Below, in pieces: positions 43,668-52,454 of a stretch of 64,000 bases of DNA. The notes below the pieces were generated by a model. It saw only the letters and a list, made by a program, of their open reading frames with translations, ran no database searches and had not been told where the DNA came from. Source of the DNA: Oceanospirillum sp048268485 (GTDB lineage Bacteria; Pseudomonadota; Gammaproteobacteria; Pseudomonadales; Halomonadaceae); contig JBLWVL010000008.1 in the NCBI GenBank assembly GCA_048268485.1, positions 56,736 through 120,735 of the forward strand, in the 5' to 3' direction. Made by a program: the position numbers and the translations under genes. The first letter of the stretch is position 1; each line of letters begins with the position of its first letter.

Positions 43668-45995
43668 TTAGAAGGTTACATTCGCTGAGAACCAGAAGTT
43701 ACGGGATTTATCTTTGTTGTTGTAATCATCGTAGTAAGTTGGTTCGTAAGTGCCGTCACCGTTATCTTCAAAGGAGACGGATTGGCTGGTAAAGTCCTGA
43801 TCCAGCAGGTTGTTTACACGACCTGTCAGTGTCAGGTTATCCATCGCCTGCCAGGCGGCACCCAGGTGTAGTACTTCATAGCTTTTGAAGTAGATGTCAC
43901 CATCTTTACCGGCATCAACTTCGTTGTTCCGATCAAGGCCGCGGAAACGCTTGCTGCGGGCTTCCAGTGTCAGAAATACGTTCAGGTCATCCCGTGCCAT
44001 CCAGTCCAGAGTCGCATTAGCCATATGCTTGGCGGTACCTGTCAGAGGATAACCTTCCTGTGCGCCACTTTTCTGTTCGCTATCGGTGTAGGTGTAGTTA
44101 GCCCGTACAGAAAGTGTTGGTATAATTTCATAGCTACCGGCAAGTTCTACGCCCTGAATGGTCGCTTTATCAATATTCACCTTTTTGGTAAAGCTGTCGT
44201 AGCCAAGGTCTTCCCAGCCATTACCGATATCTGCACAAGGTTCTACGCCGCCAGTTGCTTCACAGCTGCTCAGGTCACCCTGGCTTTGAATTTTATCTTT
44301 GAAGTTATTCTGGAATACCGTCGCGTTAAAGCTGTGACGTTTAACCGGGTGTTGCCAGTAAACGGCCAGTTCGGAGCTAACACTGGTTTCGGGTTCCAGA
44401 TCCGGCGTACCCACAAATGGGCTGGTGCCCTGACCACCAAAACCTGTAATACCTGGGAAAAGGTCGGTTGTTTTAGGGGTTTTATAACCAGTACTCACGC
44501 CACCTTTAACGGTCCAGCTGTCTGCCAGTGCATATACACCATACAGGCGAGGACTGAACTGACCACCAAAGGTGTCGTGGTCGTCATAACGTAAGCCTGC
44601 AGTCAAAGTGAAGTCCTGAGTCATTGCCCAGTTATCTTCCGCAAACAGAGACCACATATTGTGTTCCTGCACTTCACCTGCTTTATAGGCGTCGCCATAC
44701 ATTCCAAAAACACCATCTTCCAGTTCGCCGCGAATCAGCTGAAAACCGGTAATAACCTGGTGGTCGCCTAAGGGGATATCCAGTTTGCCGTCTAAAGTAT
44801 ATTGACGGCTTTCCATGACCCGATCCGGGCGAGGCAGATACTTCTCACCGGATAGTGTCTGCAGTTCTGCTTTTGACATACCTGCATAAGGGTTGTCCGC
44901 AGTCGCTGTACCATTGGCCGCAGCGTACATCAGGTTCATATCAGCACGCTCTTCCGCGGTTAAGGGCAGTGTTCGGCCCTCATTGGTCGTGCTAAGGCTG
45001 GAGAAGCTAACCAGGCTCATGATATCGCCCCAGTGGCCCTCATGGCTTAGAGCCCATTCCTCACGATTAAACTCCTGCTCATCCTTGTAGCCGGTACGTG
45101 GGGAGCTGTCTTTATACCAAAGGCGGTCAATACTATCGACGGTACCGACCTGACTGCCTTCGTTGTCATAAACCTGATTGGATGCATCGTAATCGAAGCT
45201 TAACGTATGGTTGTCATCAGGGGTAAAGATCAGGCTTAGGCCACCGGCTTTATTGGTGTTATCAACGGTTTTACCACCACTACCAAAGCCCAGTTCCCGC
45301 TCATGAACGGTGCCGGATGGGTCGGTGACATCGGCATAATCGGGTGTTGAAGACTCTTTATCATAGATGCTGCCGCGAAGACCCATGGTCAGCTTACCTG
45401 GTACAACAGGCCCCATAACGGAGAAGTCGAGTGTTGTATCGTCGCCGTAGTCATCATTGGTCTGAATGGTACGACTTGCTGTAATTGAGCCTGACCACTT
45501 CTCAGCATCGCGTTTAGTGATTACATTGATCACACCGCCCATGGCGTCAGCACCGTATAGTGTTGAAGCCGGGCCACGTATGACTTCGATTCGCTCAATA
45601 GCATCCAGAGGTGGGATGTGATTGAACTGATTGCCACCAAAGTTATTAGGATAAATATCGCCATGGTTGTTCTGACGACGGCCATTGATCAGGATCAGCG
45701 TATAGTCAGAGCCCATACCCCGCATGGAGATGGTGCCCTGGCCTGTTTTATCCCGGGTTTCACCAACGTCAACACCTTCCAGGTCTTTCACCGCATCCAA
45801 AAGCGTTGTATACGGACGGGAACGAAGCTGCTCTTCGGTAATGACCGAAATACTGGCCGGTGCATCGGTAAGTTTCTGCTCAAAACCTGCAGCGGTAACC
45901 ACCACAGAATCCATATTCACCTGATCATCAGCGTGAACGACCGCAGCAACCGCTGCACTCAACCCCAGTACAACAGGACGAAAAACAGTCTTCAT
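43668..45995 (-). CDS. TonB-dependent siderophore receptor (IrgA/PfeA/FepA-like)
   Basis: A 775-residue outer-membrane receptor. Residues 1-23 are a signal peptide. A TonB-box-like DSVVVTAAG follows near 29-37, then the plug domain (about 40-165) with ISMRGMGSDYTLILINGRRQN, IERIEVIRGPASTLYGADAMGGVINVIT. The remainder is a 22-strand barrel ending FWFSANVTF with terminal phenylalanine. The plug most resembles catecholate receptors of the IrgA/PfeA type; the ligand is inferred. Two Cys residues near the middle (SSCEATGGVEPCAD) may form a loop disulfide. A Fur-box-like sequence lies upstream, and a two-component system and an iron-release operon lie nearby. Confidence 0.9.
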   Translation of the reverse strand: MKTVFRPVVLGLSAAVAAVVHADDQVNMDSVVVTAAGFEQKLTDAPASISVITEEQLRSRPYTTLLDAVKDLEGVDVGETRDKTGQGTISMRGMGSDYTLILINGRRQNNHGDIYPNNFGGNQFNHIPPLDAIERIEVIRGPASTLYGADAMGGVINVITKRDAEKWSGSITASRTIQTNDDYGDDTTLDFSVMGPVVPGKLTMGLRGSIYDKESSTPDYADVTDPSGTVHERELGFGSGGKTVDNTNKAGGLSLIFTPDDNHTLSFDYDASNQVYDNEGSQVGTVDSIDRLWYKDSSPRTGYKDEQEFNREEWALSHEGHWGDIMSLVSFSSLSTTNEGRTLPLTAEERADMNLMYAAANGTATADNPYAGMSKAELQTLSGEKYLPRPDRVMESRQYTLDGKLDIPLGDHQVITGFQLIRGELEDGVFGMYGDAYKAGEVQEHNMWSLFAEDNWAMTQDFTLTAGLRYDDHDTFGGQFSPRLYGVYALADSWTVKGGVSTGYKTPKTTDLFPGITGFGGQGTSPFVGTPDLEPETSVSSELAVYWQHPVKRHSFNATVFQNNFKDKIQSQGDLSSCEATGGVEPCADIGNGWEDLGYDSFTKKVNIDKATIQGVELAGSYEIIPTLSVRANYTYTDSEQKSGAQEGYPLTGTAKHMANATLDWMARDDLNVFLTLEARSKRFRGLDRNNEVDAGKDGDIYFKSYEVLHLGAAWQAMDNLTLTGRVNNLLDQDFTSQSVSFEDNGDGTYEPTYYDDYNNKDKSRNFWFSANVTF

Positions 45996-46090
45996 TCGTT
46001 AGCCCCTATCTGTTTATTTAGACTGGACAGTAGTGAACTCTGCCCAGCTTGTGAGTGTATTAACGTGGGGCGGAAGGTTAATGCCTTTGT

Positions 46091-46113
46091 AAATAAAAAA
46101 CATTATCATTTAC
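46091..46113 (-). promoter_or_regulatory. Fur-box-like site upstream of the TonB-dependent receptor
   Basis: On the minus strand the sequence GTAAATGATAATGTTTTTTA matches two adjacent NATWAT-type hexamers of the Fur consensus around TGATAATG (46101-46108), about 100 bases before the receptor start. The third hexamer is poor. The remaining gap to 46353 shows no supported gene. Confidence 0.6.
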
Positions 46114-46353
46114 ATTCTTTACATATCGCAGATGGTAGGAAGGGGCAAGTCTGTTAACCTTTCTTAATTTTTCTTCATCAGCATCAGGCAGATAGCGGGT
46201 TTTCAGGAGGACTGGCTGTTAAGAACTGTAAGAATCTACCGGGGGGCAGTGATTGAATTGTAAATAATGGCAAGGGACAATAGATGACATATTGTCAGCG
46301 TGCCATTAGTGGACGAGGTATATCAATGAGTTCATCAGCCCAGAGGCTTTCCT

Positions 46354-46998
46354 ATGCAGTATGAGATTATCCCGGTTACCGGTTTTCAGCAGAATTGCAC
46401 ATTATTGTGGTGTGATCGTACAAAAGATGCCGCAGTAATCGATCCTGGGGGCGATCTGGAAAAGATTCTGACCCGGGTGTCTGACCTTAACCTGAAACTG
46501 ACTCAGATCTGGCTGACCCATGGGCATATTGATCATGCCGGAGCTACCGGTGAGTTAGCAGCAAAGCTGAGTCTGCCCATTATTGGTCCTCACAAAGATG
46601 ATGAGTTCTGGATTGACGGGCTTGCCCAGCAGAGTCAAATGTTTGGTTTTCCCGCGGCGCAGCCCTTTAAGCCAACTCGCTGGCTGAATGATGGCGATAA
46701 CGTTGAGCTGGGAGATGAGAGTTTTCAGGTACTTCATTGCCCTGGTCATACGCCGGGACATGTGGTGTTCTTCCATGAAAAATCCCGTCTGGCACAGGTA
46801 GGCGATGTTCTGTTTCAGGGTTCCATTGGCCGAACAGATTTCCCGAAGGGTAATCATGAGGATTTGATTCACTCGATCCGTGAAAAACTTTTTCCTCTGG
46901 GGGACGATATTCAGTTTATTCCCGGTCATGGTCCTATGTCGACTTTTGGCCAGGAGCGCAAGAGTAATCCTTTCTGCAGTGATCCTAATTTTGGCTAG
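46354..46998 (+). CDS. MBL-fold hydrolase, YcbL/type II glyoxalase-like
   Basis: A 214-residue metallo-beta-lactamase-fold protein of the YcbL group. The metal motif THGHIDHAGA fits THxHxDH near residues 57-66; CPGHTPGHVVFFHE and VGDVLFQGSIGRTDFPKG carry further His and Asp ligands, and IPGHGPMSTFGQERKSNPF is the C-terminal signature. YcbL proteins have weak hydroxyacylglutathione hydrolase activity; the physiological substrate is uncertain. ATG follows GAGG. It is divergent from the receptor gene and separated by 128 bases from the response-regulator gene. Confidence 0.92.
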   Translation: MQYEIIPVTGFQQNCTLLWCDRTKDAAVIDPGGDLEKILTRVSDLNLKLTQIWLTHGHIDHAGATGELAAKLSLPIIGPHKDDEFWIDGLAQQSQMFGFPAAQPFKPTRWLNDGDNVELGDESFQVLHCPGHTPGHVVFFHEKSRLAQVGDVLFQGSIGRTDFPKGNHEDLIHSIREKLFPLGDDIQFIPGHGPMSTFGQERKSNPFCSDPNFG

Positions 46999-47065
46999 AA
47001 AATCAGTTTTAGGAACTTAAGTGTTTTGAATGTAGCTGTATTATTGCTTTCGATTAACTTTTGGT

Positions 47066-47084
47066 TTTGATAATCATTATCAAA
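47066..47084. promoter_or_regulatory. Fur box upstream of the two-component system
   Basis: TTTGATAATCATTATCAAA is a perfect 19-bp palindrome with the GATAATCATTATC core of the Fur consensus, 41 bases before the response-regulator ATG and positioned over a likely promoter (TATAAT at 47090-47095). Confidence 0.88.
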
Positions 47085-47125
47085 CAAATATAATAGCCCA
47101 CACTTTCGTACTGTTGAGGTGGGTA

Positions 47126-47893
47126 ATGAACGCTAAATTTGATCCGCATATCCCGGAGCATGATAAACACGATGCTGGTCGTAGTGCTTCGTTAGCCTGC
47201 AGAATTCTGCTGGTTGAGGATGATGAAGAGGTCAGCAATCTGGTTCAGACATCGTTGCAGCAGCAGGGGTACACCGTTGATCTTTGCTGCGATGGTGATG
47301 CGGGTCTGGAGTTAGCCCTGTCTGGGGTGCATCAGGTGATTCTGCTGGATGTCATGCTGCCAGGATTGGATGGTCTGAGTTTGCTGAATCGCCTGCGTGC
47401 CGGCGAGAAAGATACCCCGGTTATCCTGTTGTCGGCTCTGGGTGAAGAGCAGGACAGAATCCGTGGTTTTCACTCCGGGGCAGATGATTACCTGCCAAAG
47501 CCCTTTAGTATGCAGGAGCTGCTTCTTCGTATTCAGGTTCTTGTACGGCGCTGCTATGCGGTTGCCTCGTCGGAAGATAACGCTGAATTGTCTGATAATT
47601 ATTTGCGGTTATCTAAAAAGGAAAAGCGGGCATGGGTACGTAATGCTGCCGGTGATTCTATTAAGAGGCTGGATCTGACCCCCGTTGAGTTTGAATTACT
47701 TTGGCTGTTGTTAAAACAGAAAGATGAAGTACTTAGCAGGCCATATCTTTATCAACTGGTGCTTAATCGCTCTTTTAGTCGTTATGACCGAAGTCTCGAT
47801 ATGCATATCAGCAATCTGCGCAACAAGATTCGTCGCTATTTGCCGGATGCGGGTCTGATTCAGACGGTTCGTGGTCAGGGGTATCGTTACTGA
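47126..47893 (+). CDS. OmpR-family response regulator
   Basis: A 255-residue response regulator. After a 24-residue polar N-terminal extension, the receiver domain has the acidic pair at 31-33, phospho-acceptor Asp75 (LLDVMLPGLDG) and the conserved Lys125 (YLPKPFS). A winged-helix domain (about 160-255) ends RTVRGQGYRY, as in OmpR/PhoB proteins. The start at 47126 follows GAGGTG; TTG at 47114 is less likely. The stop overlaps the kinase ATG by one base. A perfect Fur box upstream implies induction in iron limitation, as for the PfeRS type. Confidence 0.93.
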   Translation: MNAKFDPHIPEHDKHDAGRSASLACRILLVEDDEEVSNLVQTSLQQQGYTVDLCCDGDAGLELALSGVHQVILLDVMLPGLDGLSLLNRLRAGEKDTPVILLSALGEEQDRIRGFHSGADDYLPKPFSMQELLLRIQVLVRRCYAVASSEDNAELSDNYLRLSKKEKRAWVRNAAGDSIKRLDLTPVEFELLWLLLKQKDEVLSRPYLYQLVLNRSFSRYDRSLDMHISNLRNKIRRYLPDAGLIQTVRGQGYRY

Positions 47894-49242
47894 TGAGCCG
47901 GCGTCTTTATGTGCTGCTGGTATTGGGGATCTGTTTGGGCACCCTTCTGTTATTTGCAGCAATGCATAAAGCCGAAGATTTGATTTCACGACACCTGACT
48001 CGTATTAAACCTGAGCATCAGCAAGTGTTGTCTGATTATGCCCGGCGGGCCAGTGAGTTCTATCAGACGCGAAATGCGGAGGGAATGCACCGGCTGATCG
48101 CTGAAATTAATGAAAAACATGATACTTGGGCGGCAGTTATTACGCCCAAGCTGAATGCTGCACTGGGTACGCAGATACCGGAAGAGTATCTGGAGGGGCT
48201 AAGCTTTCAGCGGAAGCTGGACTGGCCGGTGCACACGGTGTGGCGTGAAGTCCTGATCGGTATCCCTTTTAAAGATCATGCTGCAAGTCTGGTGTTACGT
48301 CTTCCGGAAAGTATGCACCCAAGGCCGAACCTTGCTCTATGGCATATTGGTCTTGTCTGGGTGTTACCGTTGAGTGTGCTCTTCTTTTTTACCCACTGGC
48401 TTTACCGGCACCTGATACGTCCCATTAATATTCTGAAAACAGCGGCTAAGGATCTGGCTTTTAAAGAGTTTGTGCAGCCGGTACGTCCTCAGCTGGGCAG
48501 GCGTCAGGATGAACTGGCCGTATTGGCAACGTCTTTTGATGAGATGGCAGAGCGGATTCAGCTACTGGTCAGTTCTCAACGACAGCTGATTGGTGATCTT
48601 TCCCATGAATTAAGAACTCCGCTGGCGCGTATGAGGCTGGTACAGGGGAGTGATTGGCCTGATGAACTGAAGCGCGCCAAAATTGATAAGGAGATCGGCC
48701 TGATAAATCAGCTGATTGATGATGCCATGACGCTGGCCTGGCTGGATAATGAGCAGCGCCGGAGTTTGCCGGAACATCTGCAGGAAGAGGTGAAGCTGGA
48801 TCAGCTGCTTGATGTTATCTGCGATGATGCTGAATTTGAGTTCGAGAGTAAACTATGCGGCAGTGTCATCAGACGCAATTATCCAAAAGATCTTCTGCTA
48901 ACCCGAAGTAATGCACTGGCACTGAGTCAGAGTCTTGAAAATATCATTCGTAATGGCCTTATTCACAGCCCTGAAGGTTGCGGACTGACCGTTTGTGTTG
49001 AGCCCGGTCCCGAGTGCTTTGTTGTTCGGGTTCTGGATCAAGGGGCGGGGGTTCCTGAGGCTCAGTTGGAAAAGATTTTTCATCCCTTTTTCAGACTGGA
49101 TAAGGCCCGCGCCAGACAGCGGGGAGGTTTTGGTTTAGGTCTTGCAATCGCCCGTAAGCAGGTGAGTCGCCTGGGCGGAAGCCTGAAAGCAGAGAACTGT
49201 CCCGGAGCCGGGCTTATGGTCTCTTTAGTGCTGCCCCGTTGA
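47893..49242 (+). CDS. Sensor histidine kinase
   Basis: A 449-residue inner-membrane kinase. Helices lie near 5-24 and 149-170, enclosing a periplasmic sensor domain of about 125 residues of no recognised type. A HAMP linker follows, then the H-box GDLSHELRTPLARMR with His238, an N-box near SLENIIRNGLIHSPEG, G1 VLDQGAGVPE and G2 GGFGLGLAIARKQ. Partner of the response regulator encoded just upstream. By context it may sense a ferrisiderophore or another envelope signal linked to the neighbouring TonB receptor; that is inference. Confidence 0.92.
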   Translation: MSRRLYVLLVLGICLGTLLLFAAMHKAEDLISRHLTRIKPEHQQVLSDYARRASEFYQTRNAEGMHRLIAEINEKHDTWAAVITPKLNAALGTQIPEEYLEGLSFQRKLDWPVHTVWREVLIGIPFKDHAASLVLRLPESMHPRPNLALWHIGLVWVLPLSVLFFFTHWLYRHLIRPINILKTAAKDLAFKEFVQPVRPQLGRRQDELAVLATSFDEMAERIQLLVSSQRQLIGDLSHELRTPLARMRLVQGSDWPDELKRAKIDKEIGLINQLIDDAMTLAWLDNEQRRSLPEHLQEEVKLDQLLDVICDDAEFEFESKLCGSVIRRNYPKDLLLTRSNALALSQSLENIIRNGLIHSPEGCGLTVCVEPGPECFVVRVLDQGAGVPEAQLEKIFHPFFRLDKARARQRGGFGLGLAIARKQVSRLGGSLKAENCPGAGLMVSLVLPR

Positions 49243-49371
49243 TCTGCCCGTTATGAATGGCACTTGGGGATTGTTGTTAGGCGCCCTGTGGTCAGGTATT
49301 CAACGGCCTGTATTAAGGTAAAGAGTGTAAATTTCGTTTTCCCCGTTTGAATTTCACAGCAAAATAACCTT

Positions 49372-49390
49372 ATTGATAATTGTTATCAGT
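49372..49390. promoter_or_regulatory. Fur box upstream of the iron-release operon
   Basis: GATAATTGTTATC (49375-49387) is a near-perfect dyad within a 19-bp Fur-type site, 74 bases before the first start codon of the operon that runs to 56088. Confidence 0.82.
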
Positions 49391-49463
49391 CGTATGCCGT
49401 TTACTATCTGCTTATAGCCGATGGCAGACGGCTCTGTCTGATTTTTAATTTTAAGGTTTTTGT

Positions 49464-50108
49464 GTGCTGGACAAACTTGCTGCTCTGTTTCCTGCCCGCA
49501 CGGTGCGGGTGATCCATATCTACAGCTCCATGGTGATGCTTTTCATTATGCTGTTTTTCACTATCACAGGTATCACTCTGAATCATCCTGACTGGTTTCG
49601 CTCTTCAGAGCCGGCTCAGTTAATTGAAGCAGATATTCCGGAAGACTTATTGGGTCAGGCACTACAGGCATTAGATCTCAATGCCGATGAACCGGATCAG
49701 ATTGATACCCTAAAGCTGGCGATGCCGCTGCTGAACTGGATTCGTGACCAATATCAGGTCAGAGGGCAGGAGTTAAGGCTGGATTGGGATGCTGACGAAG
49801 CTTTTCTGGTGGCAGATATACAGCAACCGGGGGGGTATAGCATTGCTGAGTTTGACCTTGTTGGCGGCGCTATGATTCTGGAACGTAAAGATGCCAGCCT
49901 GGTGCATCAGTTGAATGATTTGCATAAGGGGCGTAATACCGGAGATTTGTGGCGGGGGTTTATCGATTTCTCTGCTGTGATCTTGCTGCTGTTTACACTG
50001 AGTGGTTTCTGGTTACTTCTGCCGCAAAAGAAGCGACGTCGAAGGGCTTTTTCTGTCAGTGGTGTCGGGTTGGTGCTGTTTCTTTTTCTTTACTGGCACA
50101 CCCTGTAA
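49464..50108 (+). CDS. PepSY-associated membrane protein, FpvG-like
   Basis: A 214-residue inner-membrane protein. A helix near 18-42 (IYSSMVMLFIMLFFTITGITLNH) is followed by a periplasmic PepSY-like region and a second pair of helices at about 168-185 and 195-213 separated by KKRRRRAF. PepSY membrane proteins in siderophore operons act as ferric-siderophore reductases; FpvG of Pseudomonas aeruginosa does so for ferripyoverdine. GTG start at 49464 preceded by TAAGG. First gene of a nine-gene operon, under a Fur box. Confidence 0.78.
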   Translation: MLDKLAALFPARTVRVIHIYSSMVMLFIMLFFTITGITLNHPDWFRSSEPAQLIEADIPEDLLGQALQALDLNADEPDQIDTLKLAMPLLNWIRDQYQVRGQELRLDWDADEAFLVADIQQPGGYSIAEFDLVGGAMILERKDASLVHQLNDLHKGRNTGDLWRGFIDFSAVILLLFTLSGFWLLLPQKKRRRRAFSVSGVGLVLFLFLYWHTL

Positions 50109-50166
50109 TCACATTTTGAATGTTGAGTAGGATTACTTTTTACACTGGACTCTGGGGGTCAGATAA

Positions 50167-50703
50167 ATGATGAATCAAGGTGCGTTGTTGCGAAGCCTGA
50201 AGCGTGTCTCTGCAGGCCTTGCTGCAGGTGCTTGTTTACTGGCAGTGCTGGCGCAACCCGCTCAGGCGCAAGATGACACGCTGCAGATCAGCTTTAGCTT
50301 GCCGGAGATTAAGACAGGCCAGTATCAGAGACCTTATACCGCTGTCTGGGTAGAAACCTCACGGGGTAAGGCCGTAAAAACCTTGGCGGTGTGGCATGGC
50401 GATAAAAAATGGCTGAAAGATCTTCGCCGCTGGTGGAGAAAAACAGGGCGCTATCAGGATGGTGATATTGATGGTGCGACAGGTGCTACTCGTGGCCCGG
50501 GTGAGTATCAATTGGTCTGGGATGGCACTGACAGTAAGGGGCAAGCTGTTGCGCCTGGTGAGTATCAGCTTGTGTTAGAAGCGTCGCGGGAACATGGCAG
50601 TCGCAGTCTGATGAAGCAGAAATTCACCTTGCCAGGTACAAGTGCGCATTATCGTATTAAAGCAGGTAAAGAGCTGGGTGCTGTTGACATCATCCAACCA
50701 TAA
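50167..50703 (+). CDS. DUF2271 domain periplasmic protein
   Basis: A 178-residue exported protein. The signal peptide ends near AQPAQAQDD (about residue 35). The mature part (LQISFSLPEI, RPYTAVWVETSRGKAVKTL, GATRGPGEYQLVWDGTDSKG) is the beta-sandwich DUF2271 domain, which repeatedly accompanies PepSY and DUF4198 proteins in iron and metal loci. No enzymatic motif. The order PepSY-DUF2271-DUF4198 continues with short gaps, so one transcript is likely. It may be the positional counterpart of FpvH. Confidence 0.85.
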   Translation: MMNQGALLRSLKRVSAGLAAGACLLAVLAQPAQAQDDTLQISFSLPEIKTGQYQRPYTAVWVETSRGKAVKTLAVWHGDKKWLKDLRRWWRKTGRYQDGDIDGATGATRGPGEYQLVWDGTDSKGQAVAPGEYQLVLEASREHGSRSLMKQKFTLPGTSAHYRIKAGKELGAVDIIQP

Positions 50704-50729
50704 ATTAAGTGCATAAAGGAAGATTTATC

Positions 50730-51563
50730 ATGTTGAAAGCAACATTGAAAGGCTGGAGCAGAAAGGCAGCCCTGGCTACGGTTATGGTATTGGGTGTCAG
50801 CTCTTTGGCGCAGGCTCACCCTATGTGGCTGCTACCCCATGAATATAACCTTTCCGGTGAGAAAGCAGAGTGGATTACCGTTGATGCTTCTGCGTCACAT
50901 ACGATCTTCAGCCCTGATAAAGCGTTGGGCCTGGATCGTATCTCGATTTTTACTCCGGAAGGAGGTAAGCAGCGCCTGGGTAGCTATTTCAAAGGTCATC
51001 GCCGCAGCGTTTTTGATCTGGAAATCGACCAGCCCGGCACCTGGAAGCTGGAGCTGAAGCGTCCAACGGTTTATTTCACTTTCTACACCAATAAGCGTGG
51101 GGCAAAAAAACGTATTTTTGCTGATAAACAGGAAGCTCAGGCTCAGTTGCCTAAGGGTGCTGAGGAGGTTGTAACAAAACAGTTTAATGTCAGCACTGTC
51201 GCTTATATTACATGGCAGGCACCGGATGAAAAAGTGCTGGAGTTAACTGGAAAGGGACTTGAAATGGCAGGTCCAACGCACCCGAGTGATGTGGTGGCCG
51301 GTGATGAAGTGAACTTCCAGTTTTTTGTTGATGGCAAGCCAGCGAAAGATGTTGAGATTGAGCTGACACCGCATAATACCAAGTACCGTAATGATCGTAT
51401 GATGCAGAAGCTGAAAACCGATAGTGACGGTATGCTGACGTTTACACCTGAAATCGTTGGGCCTTGGTATCTGACTGCGAAAGTTGATCATAAGCGTCAA
51501 TCTGAACGTGCAGACAGTGAAAGTTCGCTGCTTTATGTGACGTTCGATACTCAGTTACCTTAG
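50730..51563 (+). CDS. DUF4198 domain periplasmic protein
   Basis: A 277-residue exported protein. The signal peptide is about 1-28 (SSLAQAHPMW). Right at the mature N-terminus come HPMWLLPHEYNLSGE, the first strand with the conserved histidines of DUF4198, and later PTHPSDVVAGDEVNFQFFVDGKPAKDVEIEL and MLTFTPEIVGPWYLTAK. DUF4198 proteins are periplasmic and associated with nickel, cobalt and iron uptake; binding of a metal or metal complex is plausible but unproven. ATG at 50730 follows AAAGGA; an earlier GTG at 50709 has no ribosome site. Confidence 0.87.
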   Translation: MLKATLKGWSRKAALATVMVLGVSSLAQAHPMWLLPHEYNLSGEKAEWITVDASASHTIFSPDKALGLDRISIFTPEGGKQRLGSYFKGHRRSVFDLEIDQPGTWKLELKRPTVYFTFYTNKRGAKKRIFADKQEAQAQLPKGAEEVVTKQFNVSTVAYITWQAPDEKVLELTGKGLEMAGPTHPSDVVAGDEVNFQFFVDGKPAKDVEIELTPHNTKYRNDRMMQKLKTDSDGMLTFTPEIVGPWYLTAKVDHKRQSERADSESSLLYVTFDTQLP

Positions 51564-51573
51564 GAAGAATAAG

Positions 51574-51882
51574 ATGAAGGCTGTAACGAAAGCTCTGTTT
51601 TTGGTGGTTGTGGGTCTGCTGAGTCAAACGGTACAGGCGCACTTTCCAATTATGACCTGTGAGCTGGAAAACGGAATGATTCGATGCGAAACCGGTTTCA
51701 GCGATGGCAGTATGACTGTGGATAAGCCTGTGACGGTGCTCGATTATGATGACGAGATCTTGTTGCAGCTGAAAACCGATTCAGCATCTGCTGTGGAGTT
51801 TTCTGCTCCTGAAGGCGAGTATTACATTCGCTTTGACTCCGGCCACGAGCAACCGGTAGAGATCGATTATGACGAACTCTGA
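51574..51882 (+). CDS. Small exported protein of unknown function
   Basis: A 102-residue protein with a signal peptide (about 1-22, LLSQTVQAHF). The mature part begins HFPIMTCELENGMIRCETGFSDGS, with two cysteines nine residues apart likely to form a disulfide, followed by acidic beta-rich sequence ending IDYDEL. The start of its mature chain (AHFP) resembles that of the preceding DUF4198 protein (AHPM). Located 10 bases after the DUF4198 stop and overlapping the next gene by 14 bases. No family is recognised; an FpvJ-like role is possible from position. Confidence 0.78.
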   Translation: MKAVTKALFLVVVGLLSQTVQAHFPIMTCELENGMIRCETGFSDGSMTVDKPVTVLDYDDEILLQLKTDSASAVEFSAPEGEYYIRFDSGHEQPVEIDYDEL

Positions 51883-52423
51883 TTCTCTCTCTGGTCATAA
51901 TTTACCTAAGACCGGTGCGGTTACAGTGCAGCAGATTAAGCCATTGAATGGTCAGCAGGAAACCCGTTGGGTGCTACTGGTTTTGCTGGTTATTCTGCTG
52001 ATCAGCGGTATAGGTGTCTGGATGAACCAGGCACCGGTATCACCGGTTGTTTCTCACCTCAGCCTGAATACCGATCAGAAAGCATTGCTTACCCAGCTAA
52101 GTAGTGCTGCCAGTGAAATCCGTTTTATCGCCGAGGGTGAGGCCAGTGCTGCTTCCGGCAAGATTAGCTGGCCTGATATTAAGGCATTGAAAAGCTTTCT
52201 GATCCCGCCCTTTTCTGATGAGGCCACTGCGTCGGTGTATGACTGGAGTAGCCCTGAAGCGGGCTGTTACCTGGGCTTGTCCGCCAAAGATCAAACGTAT
52301 TTTATGTTGTTGATGAATGATGACTTCACGTTGCCGGCTCAGATCTACAGCCGCACTTCGCCACTTAGCTCTGATCCTTGTCATCTGACGGATCAATGGC
52401 AACACCAACTATCAGAATTTTAG
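51869..52423 (+). CDS. DUF6162-like membrane-anchored protein, FpvK-like
   Basis: A 184-residue protein with a polar N-terminus of about 30 residues, one membrane helix (about 33-50, VLLVLLVILLISGIGVW) and a periplasmic domain with cysteines in EAGCYLGLSAKD and SDPCHLTD that could pair. It resembles the small membrane-anchored proteins found just before metal ABC transporter genes in iron loci (annotated DUF6162); in P. aeruginosa this slot is FpvK. No catalytic residues are seen. The start overlaps the upstream gene. Confidence 0.72.
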   Translation: MTNSDSLSGHNLPKTGAVTVQQIKPLNGQQETRWVLLVLLVILLISGIGVWMNQAPVSPVVSHLSLNTDQKALLTQLSSAASEIRFIAEGEASAASGKISWPDIKALKSFLIPPFSDEATASVYDWSSPEAGCYLGLSAKDQTYFMLLMNDDFTLPAQIYSRTSPLSSDPCHLTDQWQHQLSEF

Positions 52424-52442
52424 CCGAACGCAGATGTTCGGC
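52423..52442 (+). promoter_or_regulatory. Hairpin immediately before the binding-protein ribosome site
   Basis: GCCGAAC (52423-52429) and GTTCGGC (52436-52442) form a perfect 7-bp stem directly followed by AGGAG (52443-52447), the ribosome site for the GTG at 52455. It may tune translation of the downstream transporter genes. No T-run follows, so it is not a terminator. Confidence 0.55.
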
Positions 52443-52454
52443 AGGAGCTTTGTT

